From NCBI GenBank assembly GCA_009746045.1, contig RPFO01000079.1:4573738-4602237 (forward strand): 28,500 nucleotides of DNA. Reading direction: 5' to 3'. Below are positions 9,548-19,800 of the stretch, piece by piece (the stretch's first letter is position 1; each line of letters opens with the position of its first letter). This DNA comes from Mesostigma viride. Lineage: Eukaryota > Streptophyta > Mesostigmatophyceae > Mesostigmatales > Mesostigmataceae. The notes beneath the pieces were generated by a model. The model saw only the letters and a list, made by a program, of their open reading frames with translations, was not told the DNA's origin and did no database searches. The translations under genes were made by a program, and so were the position numbers.

Positions 9548-10625
9548 AAGGTGATTGCATGAATGGCCACATGTGGCCGGCCTGATCGAGAAGTCAGTCT
9601 TAGCGTAAGCGAACTAGCGCGCTTGTGTAATCACAGGGTCTCGGACCTGGAGATACTACTTTCTACTTATAAACAAAAAAGGATCCCCAATTACAGGACC
9701 GCACGTGTAATTAATGTTAACAAATAGTTCATTTAAAGACGAGAATATCACTTCAATAGTGCATGCAATAAGACTTTCCACATGATATTAACTATAGTTC
9801 ACAAGTGTCTGGGCTGCCTCAATAATACTGCACACAGGATGTATGACATGTCAGCAAACACGTGTGGAGCCAGGAAGCCAATGACCACAAGTCCAAATGC
9901 GACGTCCAAACTCACTCTGAGCTGATTGAAGTTGAGCCCGAATTTCACTTGTCCCGTCATGGGCTAAAACCTAAAGCCCATATTACTTCCCCGGCAACTA
10001 TGATAGCATAATCAGATTGCAGGTATATCCTTCTCAGAAAGAACGCTTGCCACATAGAGCTCTGCAGATCACGAGACTGCCGCCTGGCAGATGCATGCTG
10101 CACACAAAATTTGCTATCACTGCTTCGTCCTCATCACCGTCACCATCTAGGATCACAACCTCCATCCCACCATCGACCAGACAATCAATCAAGGCCTGCC
10201 TTGAGCCTCACGCAAGTCGCCAGGAGGCGAGCACTTGCACCTGCTTTGATACCACTTCCCCCATGAGCTGACTTCTTCTGCACTTCAACACCAAACAGGT
10301 GTTGCTGCATTGCCAAGTAGCTGGCCTGCCAAGGGGCATAGAAAACTAGGCCCAATAAGCGTTAGGCATCATACGACGTCGTAGGACCTGAATGCAAAGA
10401 GCATGGGCCAGGGCGTACGTGCAGGCCCGCCAGGCCGACATGCCACGGTCAGCCTGCTTCGCCATGCTTGGCCTGCCCATGCCAACGCAAGCGATCACAA
10501 CCACAAAGGAGCCAGAGCAGGCTCCGAGCCCACATCGCACCAAGCCCTTGACCAATCAAACTGCCAGACTCTTCCCCTTCACAATTTTATTCGCTATCTG
10601 ATTCGCAAATAAGATTCCCCACCCC
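9548..10625. other. Intergenic, no gene seen
   Basis: No open frame here has convincing protein character. A plus-strand TTTATT at 10586-10591 reads AATAAA on the minus strand. It lies about 150 nt after the stop of the minus-strand gene and could be its poly(A) signal, with low confidence. Confidence 0.4.
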
Positions 10626-10739
10626 CACCCCGAAAAATGAGACACTAAAGCCCTCCCTTGTAATCCGCCCCTCCCCCCTTAATTTGCCCCTTCCCTCTTA
10701 ATCCGCGCCCCCCCCCCCCCCCCCCCCAATCCGTCCCCC
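10626..10739. repeat. Degenerate C-rich repeat with C20 run
   Basis: Imperfect units of the form TAATCCGCCCCTCCCCCCT recur, followed by a run of 20 C at 10708-10727. This lies immediately after the stop codon of the minus-strand gene, so it would be a G-rich 3' untranslated region in its transcript. Confidence 0.7.
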
Positions 10740-13069
10740 TTATCCCAGCCCTTCGTAGTCGATCAGCGTGTCCAGCAGCCGCCGCTTCTTGCGCTCTAGC
10801 TGCGAGATCTTCTGCTGGCGCGCCATGTGCTGCCGCTGTAGCGCCAGCGTCTCGGCTTCCAGCGCACGCAACTCAGCCAACAGATCCTCCGCCGCCTCGT
10901 CCGGGAGTGCGCCATTGCCGTCGCAGCTGGGGGGGGCATCCGAGCCATTCACCAGTATGGAGGCCTGGGAGCCGGGCGGCTTGGCGGAACAGGCCGGCTT
11001 GTAGCGGGACAGAATCTCCTCCGATACCTTACCCGTCCACCGAAGGGACGGATGGCCGGACGGGTCCCCTTCACCCTGCGCCGTGACATCAGGAGCGACA
11101 TCAGAGGTAGGGGATGCATCACGGGGGATAGGGACTAAGTACACGAGGCGAATAGGCTACGCGAAGCGACTACATTCAAAAACACACGCTCTGGTATGCG
11201 GGAAGAATGACCTGACCGCCAACATCCGGCACCCCGCACGCCCCCCGCCTCTCCCCCCCCCCTTTGTGTGTGGAGACCAACGGGTGTGCGTATCTATGCG
11301 TACACGTATGCACTCTGACCACCAAAACAAAAGAGAGCTGCTATTATCAAGGAGACAACCATTATAGCTGGTAAACTCGGTGTCGCCGAACAGATCGTGA
11401 ACCCATCTGCCGCGCACAGCCATGGTCCTTTGGGAACAACAATAGAATAGATTTAGTAGGGAGGGATTCTTCTGGCCGTATCGTGCAAGGAGTGCTTGCC
11501 ATGGGGAAAAAAAGGGCTTTGGAGGCAGCTATTTAAAACGCACGTAGATGATAAACTGCCAAGGGGCGGGAGAGCTATGCACCTGATAGAGCACCCTATA
11601 GTACACCCGATAGCATAGCTACTAGTGCACCCTATAGTGCCCTACAGTGCACCTTCTAGCGCACGAGGACTCGGCCAGCGACTTGCTTGGCGATGTTGTG
11701 CCATCAGCATTTCAGAAGCCAGCATAGACCGCGTGCAGCTACTTGTGGATGCAATGGTATGGTTGTTGTAGTAGTATATAAGCTGTGGATGCAATAGTAC
11801 GGCTGTTGTTTGCATGAGCTGTGGATGCAATGGTATGGCTGTTGTTTGCATGAGCTGTGGATGCAGTAGTATGGCTGTTGTTTGTATGAGCTGTGGATGC
11901 AATAGTACGGCTGTTGTTTGTATGAGCTGTGGATGCAATAGTACGGCTGTTGTTTGCATGAGCTGTGGATGCAGTAGTATGGCTGTTGTTTGTATGAGCT
12001 GTGGATGCAGTAGTATGGCTGTTGTTTGTATGAGCTGTGGATGCATTAGTATGGCTGTTGTTTGCATGAGCTGTGGATGCAGTAGTATCGCTGTTGTTTG
12101 TATGAGCTGTGGATGCAGTAGTATGGCTATTGTTTGTATGAGCTGTGGATGCAGTAGTATGGCTGTTGTTTGTATGAGCTGTGGATGCAGAAGTATGGCT
12201 GTTGTTTGTACGAGCTGTGGATGCAATAGTATGGCTGTTGTTTATACATACATTCTTACTCCAAATTATACAACTATTGAACAAAGATAAGACCCTCCTA
12301 GTCCACTTACAGGGACGGTAAGGCCCAGGTAGCTCAGGATATGCCCCAAACTCTGAAGCTTGGCGTTCACGGACACTTTCTCCTCCCCGTCGGTGGCCTC
12401 GTCCCCGCTGCTGGCGTCATCGTCGCTGCTGCTATCTCCACTGCTACTGCTGCTGCTGTCATTGGCGATGCCATTTTGCGCGTCGGTGGCAGTGTTACTC
12501 GCGGTTTTCTGCTTCTTGGCGCTTCTCGCGCTGAGTGCCGCGACGTCGAGCGTGAGGCTGTCGGTGGCGGCCATCAATGACGCGATCAGGCGATTGGCGA
12601 CGTATTCCGTGCTGCTATTGGACGACAGTAGCCTCCCCTGCATAGATTCCGACATTTGAGACAAGAAAAATAAAGGGTAGTTGCGTTGAGCAGAAAAGCA
12701 ATTGAACACAAGAGGTTCTATTCACTACATAATGACGCGAACAATATACGCTGCAGCGGCAAAGCTGCAGACACGGACCTTCCGTGAATATACGTCCTCC
12801 GCCTTCGTGTCACGGAAGCTCCCCCAAACAATAGGTAGCCGGGAAAAGCCAAGCCAAATGTACTCTTGCCCATCCGGGCTCTTCTCGATTACGCGCAGCA
12901 CCTCAAGTATTGTCACGACATCAGCAAAATGTTCTTTGCCTTTCGTCAGCTTATTTGTGATTTCGGTTACTGGGACGCTCTTGCGGGAGCTACATAAATC
13001 TAGTATAGTTTCAATAACGTTCCCAATTTCAGAAGGCACCGACTTTACGGCCGCCATTGGACAATCCAC
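10740..13069 (-). CDS. Predicted winged-helix / coiled-coil protein, three exons
   Basis: The minus-strand exons are 13069-12779, 12637-12311 and 11075-10740. All junctions fall in phase 0, giving 317 residues. The second donor is a consensus GTAAGT (12310-12305) and its acceptor is GCGCAG at 11076. The first donor (GTCCGT) is weak, with acceptor ATGCAG and an upstream pyrimidine tract. Residues 13-74 look like a winged helix: helical start, then VVTILEVLRVIEKS and EYIWLG, which resembles the recognition helix and wing of E2F/DP factors. The E2F RRxYD signature is absent. Residues 136-142 (SAKKQKT) could be a nuclear signal, 157-182 are Ser/Asp/Glu-rich, and 265-312 form a probable coiled coil ending in a basic LERKKRRLL segment. 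A nuclear regulatory role is inferred. The first exon could alternatively be a separate gene ending at 12725. Confidence 0.5.
11746..12249. repeat. 36-bp minisatellite (~14 copies) in an intron
   Basis: The unit AGCTGTGGATGCA(A/G)TAGTA followed by (T/C)GGCTGTTGTTTGTATG repeats every 36 bp (for example at 11781 and 11817). Because 36 is a multiple of 3 it stays open in several frames on both strands and produces false ORFs. It lies in the second intron of the minus-strand gene, starting about 60 nt after the donor. Confidence 0.95.
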
Positions 13070-14451
13070 AATCTCAAAGCCGCGATAGTCGCTTGGCCGG
13101 CCTGCTGGTTACAATCGCCCACCACGACGTAAATATCTTACGAACGACCAGGTGTGAATGCAAGTCGCTGCACAAATAATCGCCGTCGGTTTACGAGTGC
13201 GCTACCGCTCCCACTACCCTTCCTTTCACCACTCATCGCACAAAAATCCGGGGGAGCCGTCGCATTGCGGTGGCCAGCATCGCTCACGTATCTGTCGTAA
13301 AATTGCGAATGGCCGTCGGCCAGGAAAGCGTCCGTGTCTAACGTCCAACTCACCAACTAGGTACCAAGTCGGCGACCACCTCAGCACGTCCCCGCCAGCG
13401 CACCACGTGAATCAGCTGCCCTGTGCCCTGCCTGGATTCGAGAACCTCCAGCCAAACTCACTGAACAGTGAACAGCCTAAAATGTACTCCAGGCCGGACC
13501 ACGGAACTTTTCGAAACGAATTCATCTCAATTTTTAGGCTGAGCAGGCAGCCCGTCAGCGTGCAGGGCAGAGGAGGCGGAAAACCCTGAAACCTCCTGGC
13601 AGCACCTTGAACGCGACGGATACTACTTTACAGTAGGACTACAGTACATATTGTACTGCGTTTGATATCACACAGGGTGTATCCGATGATGCAACCGTCC
13701 ACGTCACAGTGCCCCGATAGTACCACCGATACTAAATATTTCCGGCCCTCGGCGTGTGACCACCTTAATTTAGGATTCGCTGATACTAATTTCCCATTTC
13801 ACCTCTCTGGTCTATGATTGGATAATAAATATACCCATTTCCCCGAAAAAATATCCGGCTTAGCAGGGATTACCTACTGGCTATATTTGGAATAAACGTA
13901 CACCTATTTACCTGGAAAAAATATCCGGCCCTCGGCCACTAAAGAACTCTCTGCTGCTGACTGCGGCGTGGGACACACCACCACCACCACCACGTAATCC
14001 ACCACCACCACCGCGAGATAATGTTTATCTTGTACTGCCCGTTGGGAAGATGCCGTTGGAAAAGAATGCGTCGGAGATAGAAACACTTGGCAACTGCCTA
14101 TACCGTAGTGTGCGCCCACTAGGCTACTAGTTACTACATAGTCTATCACTAGGAATGCTGGTATACTTAACGCCTTGCTAGTTGCTGGGGGCCATCTGGA
14201 TGCGTTGCGGACTTGCGGGCTAACAAGCACGTCGCCGATAAGGACGGTCCAGGACAGGACTGGACAGAAATTACGTTTGGGGGTACGAATTTTAGTAAAA
14301 TCCAGTTACATGGACTTACGTGCAGGTCCAACTCCTGCCAGGGCTGTGCGGCCCTTTGACGCAGGTATGGTCGCGATCAACGCCGTTGGCCTGGCCTGGC
14401 TACGGGAGGGATGCTCCTCCATGCCTTCGCTCTTTGCACGAAGTCGCGATT
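13070..14451. other. Intergenic with small repeats, no gene seen
   Basis: It would hold the promoter of the minus-strand winged-helix gene, but no TATA box is clear. A ~70-bp duplication at about 13816-13930 ends both times in GAAAAAATATCCGGC, and TTTCCGGCCCTCGGC at about 13739 is related. A CAC/CCA triplet run spans about 13976-14012. GGACAGGACTGGACAG at 14252-14267 resembles GAGGACTGGACAGGAATT near 484-501, so a dispersed repeat may lie at both places. Confidence 0.45.
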
Positions 14452-15144
14452 TTAGGCTAGCCAGTGTAGAAATCTGGATGTGCTGATGGTGATGCTCTCA
14501 TGGCCAAGCGATCGAACAAGTAAACACCATGCCTTCATTGTCATTCGGTCGAGGTGGACATCATGCCCTTCACTGATTTGTGTTTGATGCGATACATGGC
14601 CTTGCTGAATTGAATTAGACATGCCTTGCACCCGTTGCCTATGGGGCTCTTCTGGCGGGCTCGGGCAAGCAATGGTTGTTAACGTTTCCTGATTGGGACA
14701 AGCAATGGGCACTGTGCAATGGGAGAAGTGCGTCTTCCCCCTCGCCTCTGCCAGGGTAGCTGGTAAGTAGCCTTGCAAAATTACCGCTGTGTCCAAAGCA
14801 CGCTCATGAAGTATGTCGTACTTCGCGACGTTCACAGTTGCATTTCCTATCCCTGAGCACATTTGTCCGGCGACAAGCCTATTGAATGCCTTCTCGCTGT
14901 AGCTTTTCAGCTCTTCGGAAAAGTATGAATAAGGAGAGCCGGTCTTTAGGTAGTGCGAACAAGATGTGCGTCCGATGGCACCAGTGTTCTGCCAGAAGTT
15001 TTGGTTGCCCGTAGAGAATTTTCCATTAGATCTAATCCAGGCCTCGATGACTTTTTTTTTTTTTTCTTTTTTAGAATTTTGTAACGCAAAGTAGCTGGCA
15101 CCTCTCAATAAATTTACGTGTCCCAGATTTGCTGCTTTGCTCAT
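14452..15144 (-). CDS. Hypothetical ORF, 230 codons
   Basis: An ATG-started open frame with a lysine run (KKEKKKK, residues 25-31) encoded by a T14-C-T6 tract on the plus strand. The first ~125 residues have balanced composition (for example YSYFSEELKSYSEKAFN), while the tail is rich in His, Gln and Ser and looks less protein-like. I recognise no family. It could be one exon of a longer gene, a transposon remnant or chance. No splice structure was resolved. Confidence 0.25.
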   Translation of the reverse strand: MSKAANLGHVNLLRGASYFALQNSKKEKKKKVIEAWIRSNGKFSTGNQNFWQNTGAIGRTSCSHYLKTGSPYSYFSEELKSYSEKAFNRLVAGQMCSGIGNATVNVAKYDILHERALDTAVILQGYLPATLAEARGKTHFSHCTVPIACPNQETLTTIACPSPPEEPHRQRVQGMSNSIQQGHVSHQTQISEGHDVHLDRMTMKAWCLLVRSLGHESITISTSRFLHWLA

Positions 15145-15338
15145 AGAACAGGAAGGACAGGGCGTCTCGCGGAGTTCACTCCCGTAGCGTGTAGGCCAAT
15201 TTCTGACATTCGTAACCTCGACGATTCGGGCACACGAATGGTCAAAGCCGTAACTGTGAACGGCCTGGAATGATCTGCGGATGGTTGGGGTGGTAACTTC
15301 CGAATCCCTGTTCCTCGTTGCATTCCTCTTTTCCCGTC

Positions 15339-15543
15339 ATGTCGGCCCCCATCATGGCCCTAACAGCCGCCACCAGGAGCCCCCGCCATCCCAGTGGACA
15401 GCACACGAGGTGCTCCTCGAGGAATGCCCCCTGCCGGCTGCACACACAGTCGGCAGCCGGAAGCCACCAGCATGTGCAGGGTCCCTGTGACGCCGACCCC
15501 GAGGGCTGCTTCCTCTCGTGTGGGGCTGCCCAATTGCACAAGG
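15339..15543 (+). CDS. Candidate transit-peptide exon of the RSH gene
   Basis: An open frame from ATG 15339 begins MSAPIMALTAATRSPR. It is rich in Ala, Ser, Arg and His and has few acidic residues for ~50 codons, which is how chloroplast transit peptides look. Codons mostly end in G or C, as in the RSH exons. It ends near CACAAG followed by a weak donor GTTGGT. The first certain RSH exon (16885) begins at an acceptor and has no ATG, so an upstream first exon must exist. This is the best candidate seen, but at least one intron or further exon would be needed. Confidence 0.25.
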
Positions 15544-16884
15544 TTGGTCGCTAGTTGCCGGTCCGAGTGTAGGACACATGTGACCGCATGCTGTGGCGAG
15601 ATACACGACTCACCTGAGTTAGGTAGGGGCAAGGTAGGGGAGCATCCGACCCAGAAGTTGTCAGCAACCATAGCGAACGGGGCGTACCTGGCAGCGTGAC
15701 GCAGGGCAGCATCCGGTGGCCATGGGAGATGGGAGTTGTACTTCGCCCCCACCCCGCATCCCCCCCCCACCCTCCATCCTTGCCCTCTTGCTCGTCTCCC
15801 CCTTGCTGGGTATCGCAGCCTCCCCCCCCCCCCTCCCCCCCGCTTGCTGGCTCCCTCCTTGAGCCCTTCTTGTGCCCACCATTCCACCGTGACAGCACAG
15901 CGTCGATCCGGCCCCTGCGCGCACGCGGCCTCCCTCCTGGTCACTGGTTGTGTCATCGATATGTAATGGTTACCGTCCGCCTCGCCTCCTTGCGTCCCTA
16001 TGGGCCATGACCCACTATGCCCCAGGTGGGCGCTTCTCATCGCTTTTGGCAATTGGCATCACCCCGCCCGGCCACGCTATGTTTTGCCCATGCGGCTCCC
16101 AGCCTTGCGGCAGATAGATATTTGGCTGGCAGTTAGACTTTTGGGTTGGGCCAGCAGATTGATAGTCATGCCTGCAGTGCAAGCATGACGCGGTCGCTCT
16201 CCTTTCGTGTCTCCCGCAAGTGCCCCCCGCCCTGATCCTAGCGAGTCTCCAAGCAGGCGCCCACATCACTTGCTGGTATTGGGAATAGTGCTTCCCTACC
16301 AGCTGCGCATGCTGCTGTACCTTGTCTAGATAGTTTGCTAGAATTTTGTAGAGTGTGGAGCCACCCTCCGATTCGCTCATAAAGGCATCGAAAAGGCGTA
16401 GTCTTCCTGGGTGCAATTTGGTTAGGGCCGACAAGCCTGATGCCACCACGTCATCTATCTCTGTGCCACCAAGGGAATCTGGGTACCATAAGCGCACACA
16501 TGAGCGCGTTGCGTGGGTGCTGGTGGGTGAGGGAAGCTGCGTGGATGGGGGGTGAGGGAAGGATCATCACAGCAGGTATGGCCAAGGCATTAATCATAAG
16601 TATCACTGATAACTATATCGACGAGGCAGCCAGCGCAGGCCAGAAATCGATTATAGAGAACATAGAAAGGGAATAAGAATCCTGAAATCGAATAACAAGT
16701 TAATTGAATATAAGGAATGTATAGATAGAGGGAACGTATCACTTAGCATATACTTAGAAGTGTTTTGGAGAGCCACTGCTGCAATGTGAGCCGAGTGCTG
16801 CCTGTTGCTCCATCCTTGCTACCGTTTAACGACTTGCTTCTATCACTGCCATTGTGCACGTGCACCTCCACTTCCCCCCACCAG
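15544..16884. other. No certain gene; weak minus-strand open stretches
   Basis: C-rich tracts run from about 15756 to 15845. On the minus strand, 16497-16190 is open with natural-looking composition (contains LRLFDAFMSESEGGSTLYK). Another stretch (about 15700-15610) ends in ACTCAG followed by a consensus GTGAGT donor and contains VADNFWVG. These may be exons or relics of a minus-strand gene or transposon, but I could not join them. If the RSH first exon is further left, this stretch is part of its first intron. Confidence 0.3.
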
Positions 16885-19800
16885 GGCGTATTGCAGAAGC
16901 AGCAGCGGAGGTGCCGGCCGGCGCGCCCACCCCGTGCCGCCGGCGGTGCGGGCGATGCGGGTTCCTTTGGCACGGCGGGGCTCCCCGATGAGCGCAACAA
17001 GCCTGTGCTGTCGGCCAGCGGGGCGCAGGCACTGGTTTCGGATGACAGAGCATCCTCCCCTGCCGATTGGTCCAAGATCACCCCGGATACCCTGTGGGAG
17101 GTGAGACTAAATACTCCTGGGTGACCGATAGCGAAATAGTACCGTGCGCCGTGCTGTTTGTGCCTCCCCTCTCTCGCCACATGTGCACACCTCCCGTCTC
17201 GCCACGTGTGCACCTCTCGCCATGTCCCCGGTGATGTCCTTGTTTGGCAACGACGGGTAAACCTGGATCTCTTCGGCTGCACGGTGTGAATGTAGGACCT
17301 TTGGGGACCACATTTAGAACCTTCAATATCTTGTAAAAAGGTCGGGCTTCGGATCTGTGTGGCAGCATGGTGCAGACCTCAATTCCTGTGCGGCCATGGG
17401 CCAACGCGATAGATCCATTTGGTATCGAGGCATACCCAAGGCATGGACAAGGCATGGACAAGGCATGGACATAGTCCTGCCTCGCGGATGCTTATCGCCT
17501 GCTCACACTGGTTGGCGGTTGGTGGCGGGTTGGTGGCGGGTTGGTGGCGTTGGTGGCGGGTGGTGGCGGGGGGGAAAATGTTTGCTGCGGCCTGTCCAGG
17601 GGGTAGGTCACGATTGCACGAGGGGACATCCGTAGCAACCGCGGTAACGATCGCACTAGGGGCTATCTGATGCGGCAGCTGGAGAGTGCATGTGAGGTAG
17701 TCCGTGTAGTGGGTGGATGGCCCTGAAGAGTGCACACCGTGCGTGGATGGCCCTGAAGAGTGCACGCCGTGCGTGGATGGGCCTGAAGAGTGCACACCGT
17801 GCGTGGATGGTCCTGAAGAGTGCACACCATGCGTGGATGGCCCTGAAGAGGGCACACACCCACGGGCACCTGGCGCCATGGCCCGGCACTTCCGTCCCGG
17901 CTCCCTCCCTAGCCATGTCTGACGGCTCCCCCCCTGGGCATGTCTGACTTCCTAGACTCTGGACCTGGGTGTGTTCCACTAGTCTGTAGATGCGCGTGTG
18001 CTGCCCACAGCCGTCGCCCTGTCTAGGCGATATACTGGTTCAGGCCGGCTTGAAATGCAGAACCGCGTCTCCAGTGCCATTCTTCTCGAGGGAGCATGTT
18101 TCAACCAGGGTGCCTTGTTTACCAGGGAGCGTGGCGTGCATGATGTAACCACATCAAAAAGTGATGTCCAACCTTGGCTTCCAGCATGCACGAGCTGGGT
18201 AGCGCGGAGCCGCAGGATTCAATACATGCTGCTTGCATACGTAACGCCCGACACGCAACGCATAAGGGTTGTCGATGCTAGTACCCCTATCATGGCATAC
18301 GTTGCACCCATTCATGTCATCCTATACCAAGGGTTTCAATGGCATCGTATGTGATCCCAAATGAGGGGTTGAAGCGTTGCACCCGTAATATCCTGGCCAT
18401 GTGTTGTCTACTCGTGCACCCGTGTTTGTCTCGTGTTCCTGCGCTAGTACTCTATCTGCGTATCCTATCTGATTTCTGGCCTGCACTGGTTGTCTCCTTG
18501 ATATCTGCGTATCCTATCTGGGAGTCGCTTGTGTGTCTCGTGTCAATATCGTTTATATATTTGAGATATTTGGGATATTTTCGATCTTCGTATCCTAGTG
18601 GTGTCGATTATCTGTGTCTTATGCGTCCGCCGACTCTGCTGTATAACGTGTGCTGCTCTGCGTGTGTCCACCACCGCCCATCAACAGGGGCTGCTGCCGA
18701 CCATCAAGTACCTACCGGCGGGGCAGCTGGCGCTTGTCGAAGACGCTCTCAAGGTACGTTTTCTATGTCTTGTAGTCACACCGTGTGCATGCCTTGCTGT
18801 CACACCTTGTGCATGCCTTGTGGTCACACCGTGTGCATGCCTTGTAGTCACACCGTGTGCATGCCTTGTAGTCACACCGTGTGCATGCCTTGTAGTCACA
18901 CCGTGTGCATGCCTTGTGGTCACACCGTGTGCATGCCTTGTAGTCACACCGTGTGCATGCCTTGTTGTCACACCTTGTGCATGCCTTGTTGTCACACCTT
19001 GTGCATGCCTTGTAGTCACACCGTGTGCATGCCTTGTTGTCACACCTTGTGCATGCCTTGTTGTCACACCTTGTGCATGCCTTGTAAACATACAGCCTGG
19101 ATGCCTTGTAAACATCATGTCTGGATACCTCCTAAACAGCCCGTCAGTGTCTGCTCCCATGGCCGTTCGCTTGGCATTTGCTTGCTGCGTGTCATCCTGT
19201 TGCATGGCACATGGTTGTCAAAGCGGCCACAGCAGCCCTCCCACCCCTTGTAATGGTTATTGCGACCCCCCTGGCCCCCTGCCTCGTCCCCACAACACGA
19301 CCCCAACGAACCCCAACCCTGAACGCCTGTTTATCTGCGTCCTGAACGCCTGTTTATTTCACCATGACGTGTTGGGACCCACTTGGCTGCGCCCACGTCA
19401 TCGTTTTCTCGTCGCCACGCGCGTGATTTCGCCAGCTGGCGTTTGAGGCGCACAGCACCCAGAAGCGCAAGAGCGGGGAGCCCTACATCATCCACCCGGT
19501 CGCGGTGGCGGAGATTCTGGGGGAGCTGGTAAGGGGGCTGCACACAGGGGCGGTGGTCCTTTCAGGCCAGGCTGGCAAGGGGGCTGCACACATGGGCGGT
19601 GGTACTTTCAGGACAGGCTGGTTAGGGGGCTGCACACAGGGGCGGTGGTACTTTCAGGACAGGCTGGTAAGGGGTCTGCACACAGGGGCGGTGGTACTTT
19701 CAGGACAGGCTGGTAAGGGGTCTGCACACAGGGGCGGTGGTACTTTCAGGACAGGCTGGTAAGGGGGCTGCACACAGGGGCGGTGGTACTTTCAGGACAA

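Noticed and set aside
11739-12290. Long open frames of repeated MSCGCSSMAVVC-type and HPQLIQTTAILL-type peptides
   Set aside because: They arise from a 36-bp minisatellite, open in several frames on both strands at once, and lie inside a phase-compatible intron.
18339-19446. 282-304 residue frames of CMPCSHTV / ACLVVTPC repeats
   Set aside because: Product of the 24-bp intron minisatellite. Exon 2 of RSH lies inside one of them with proper splice sites.
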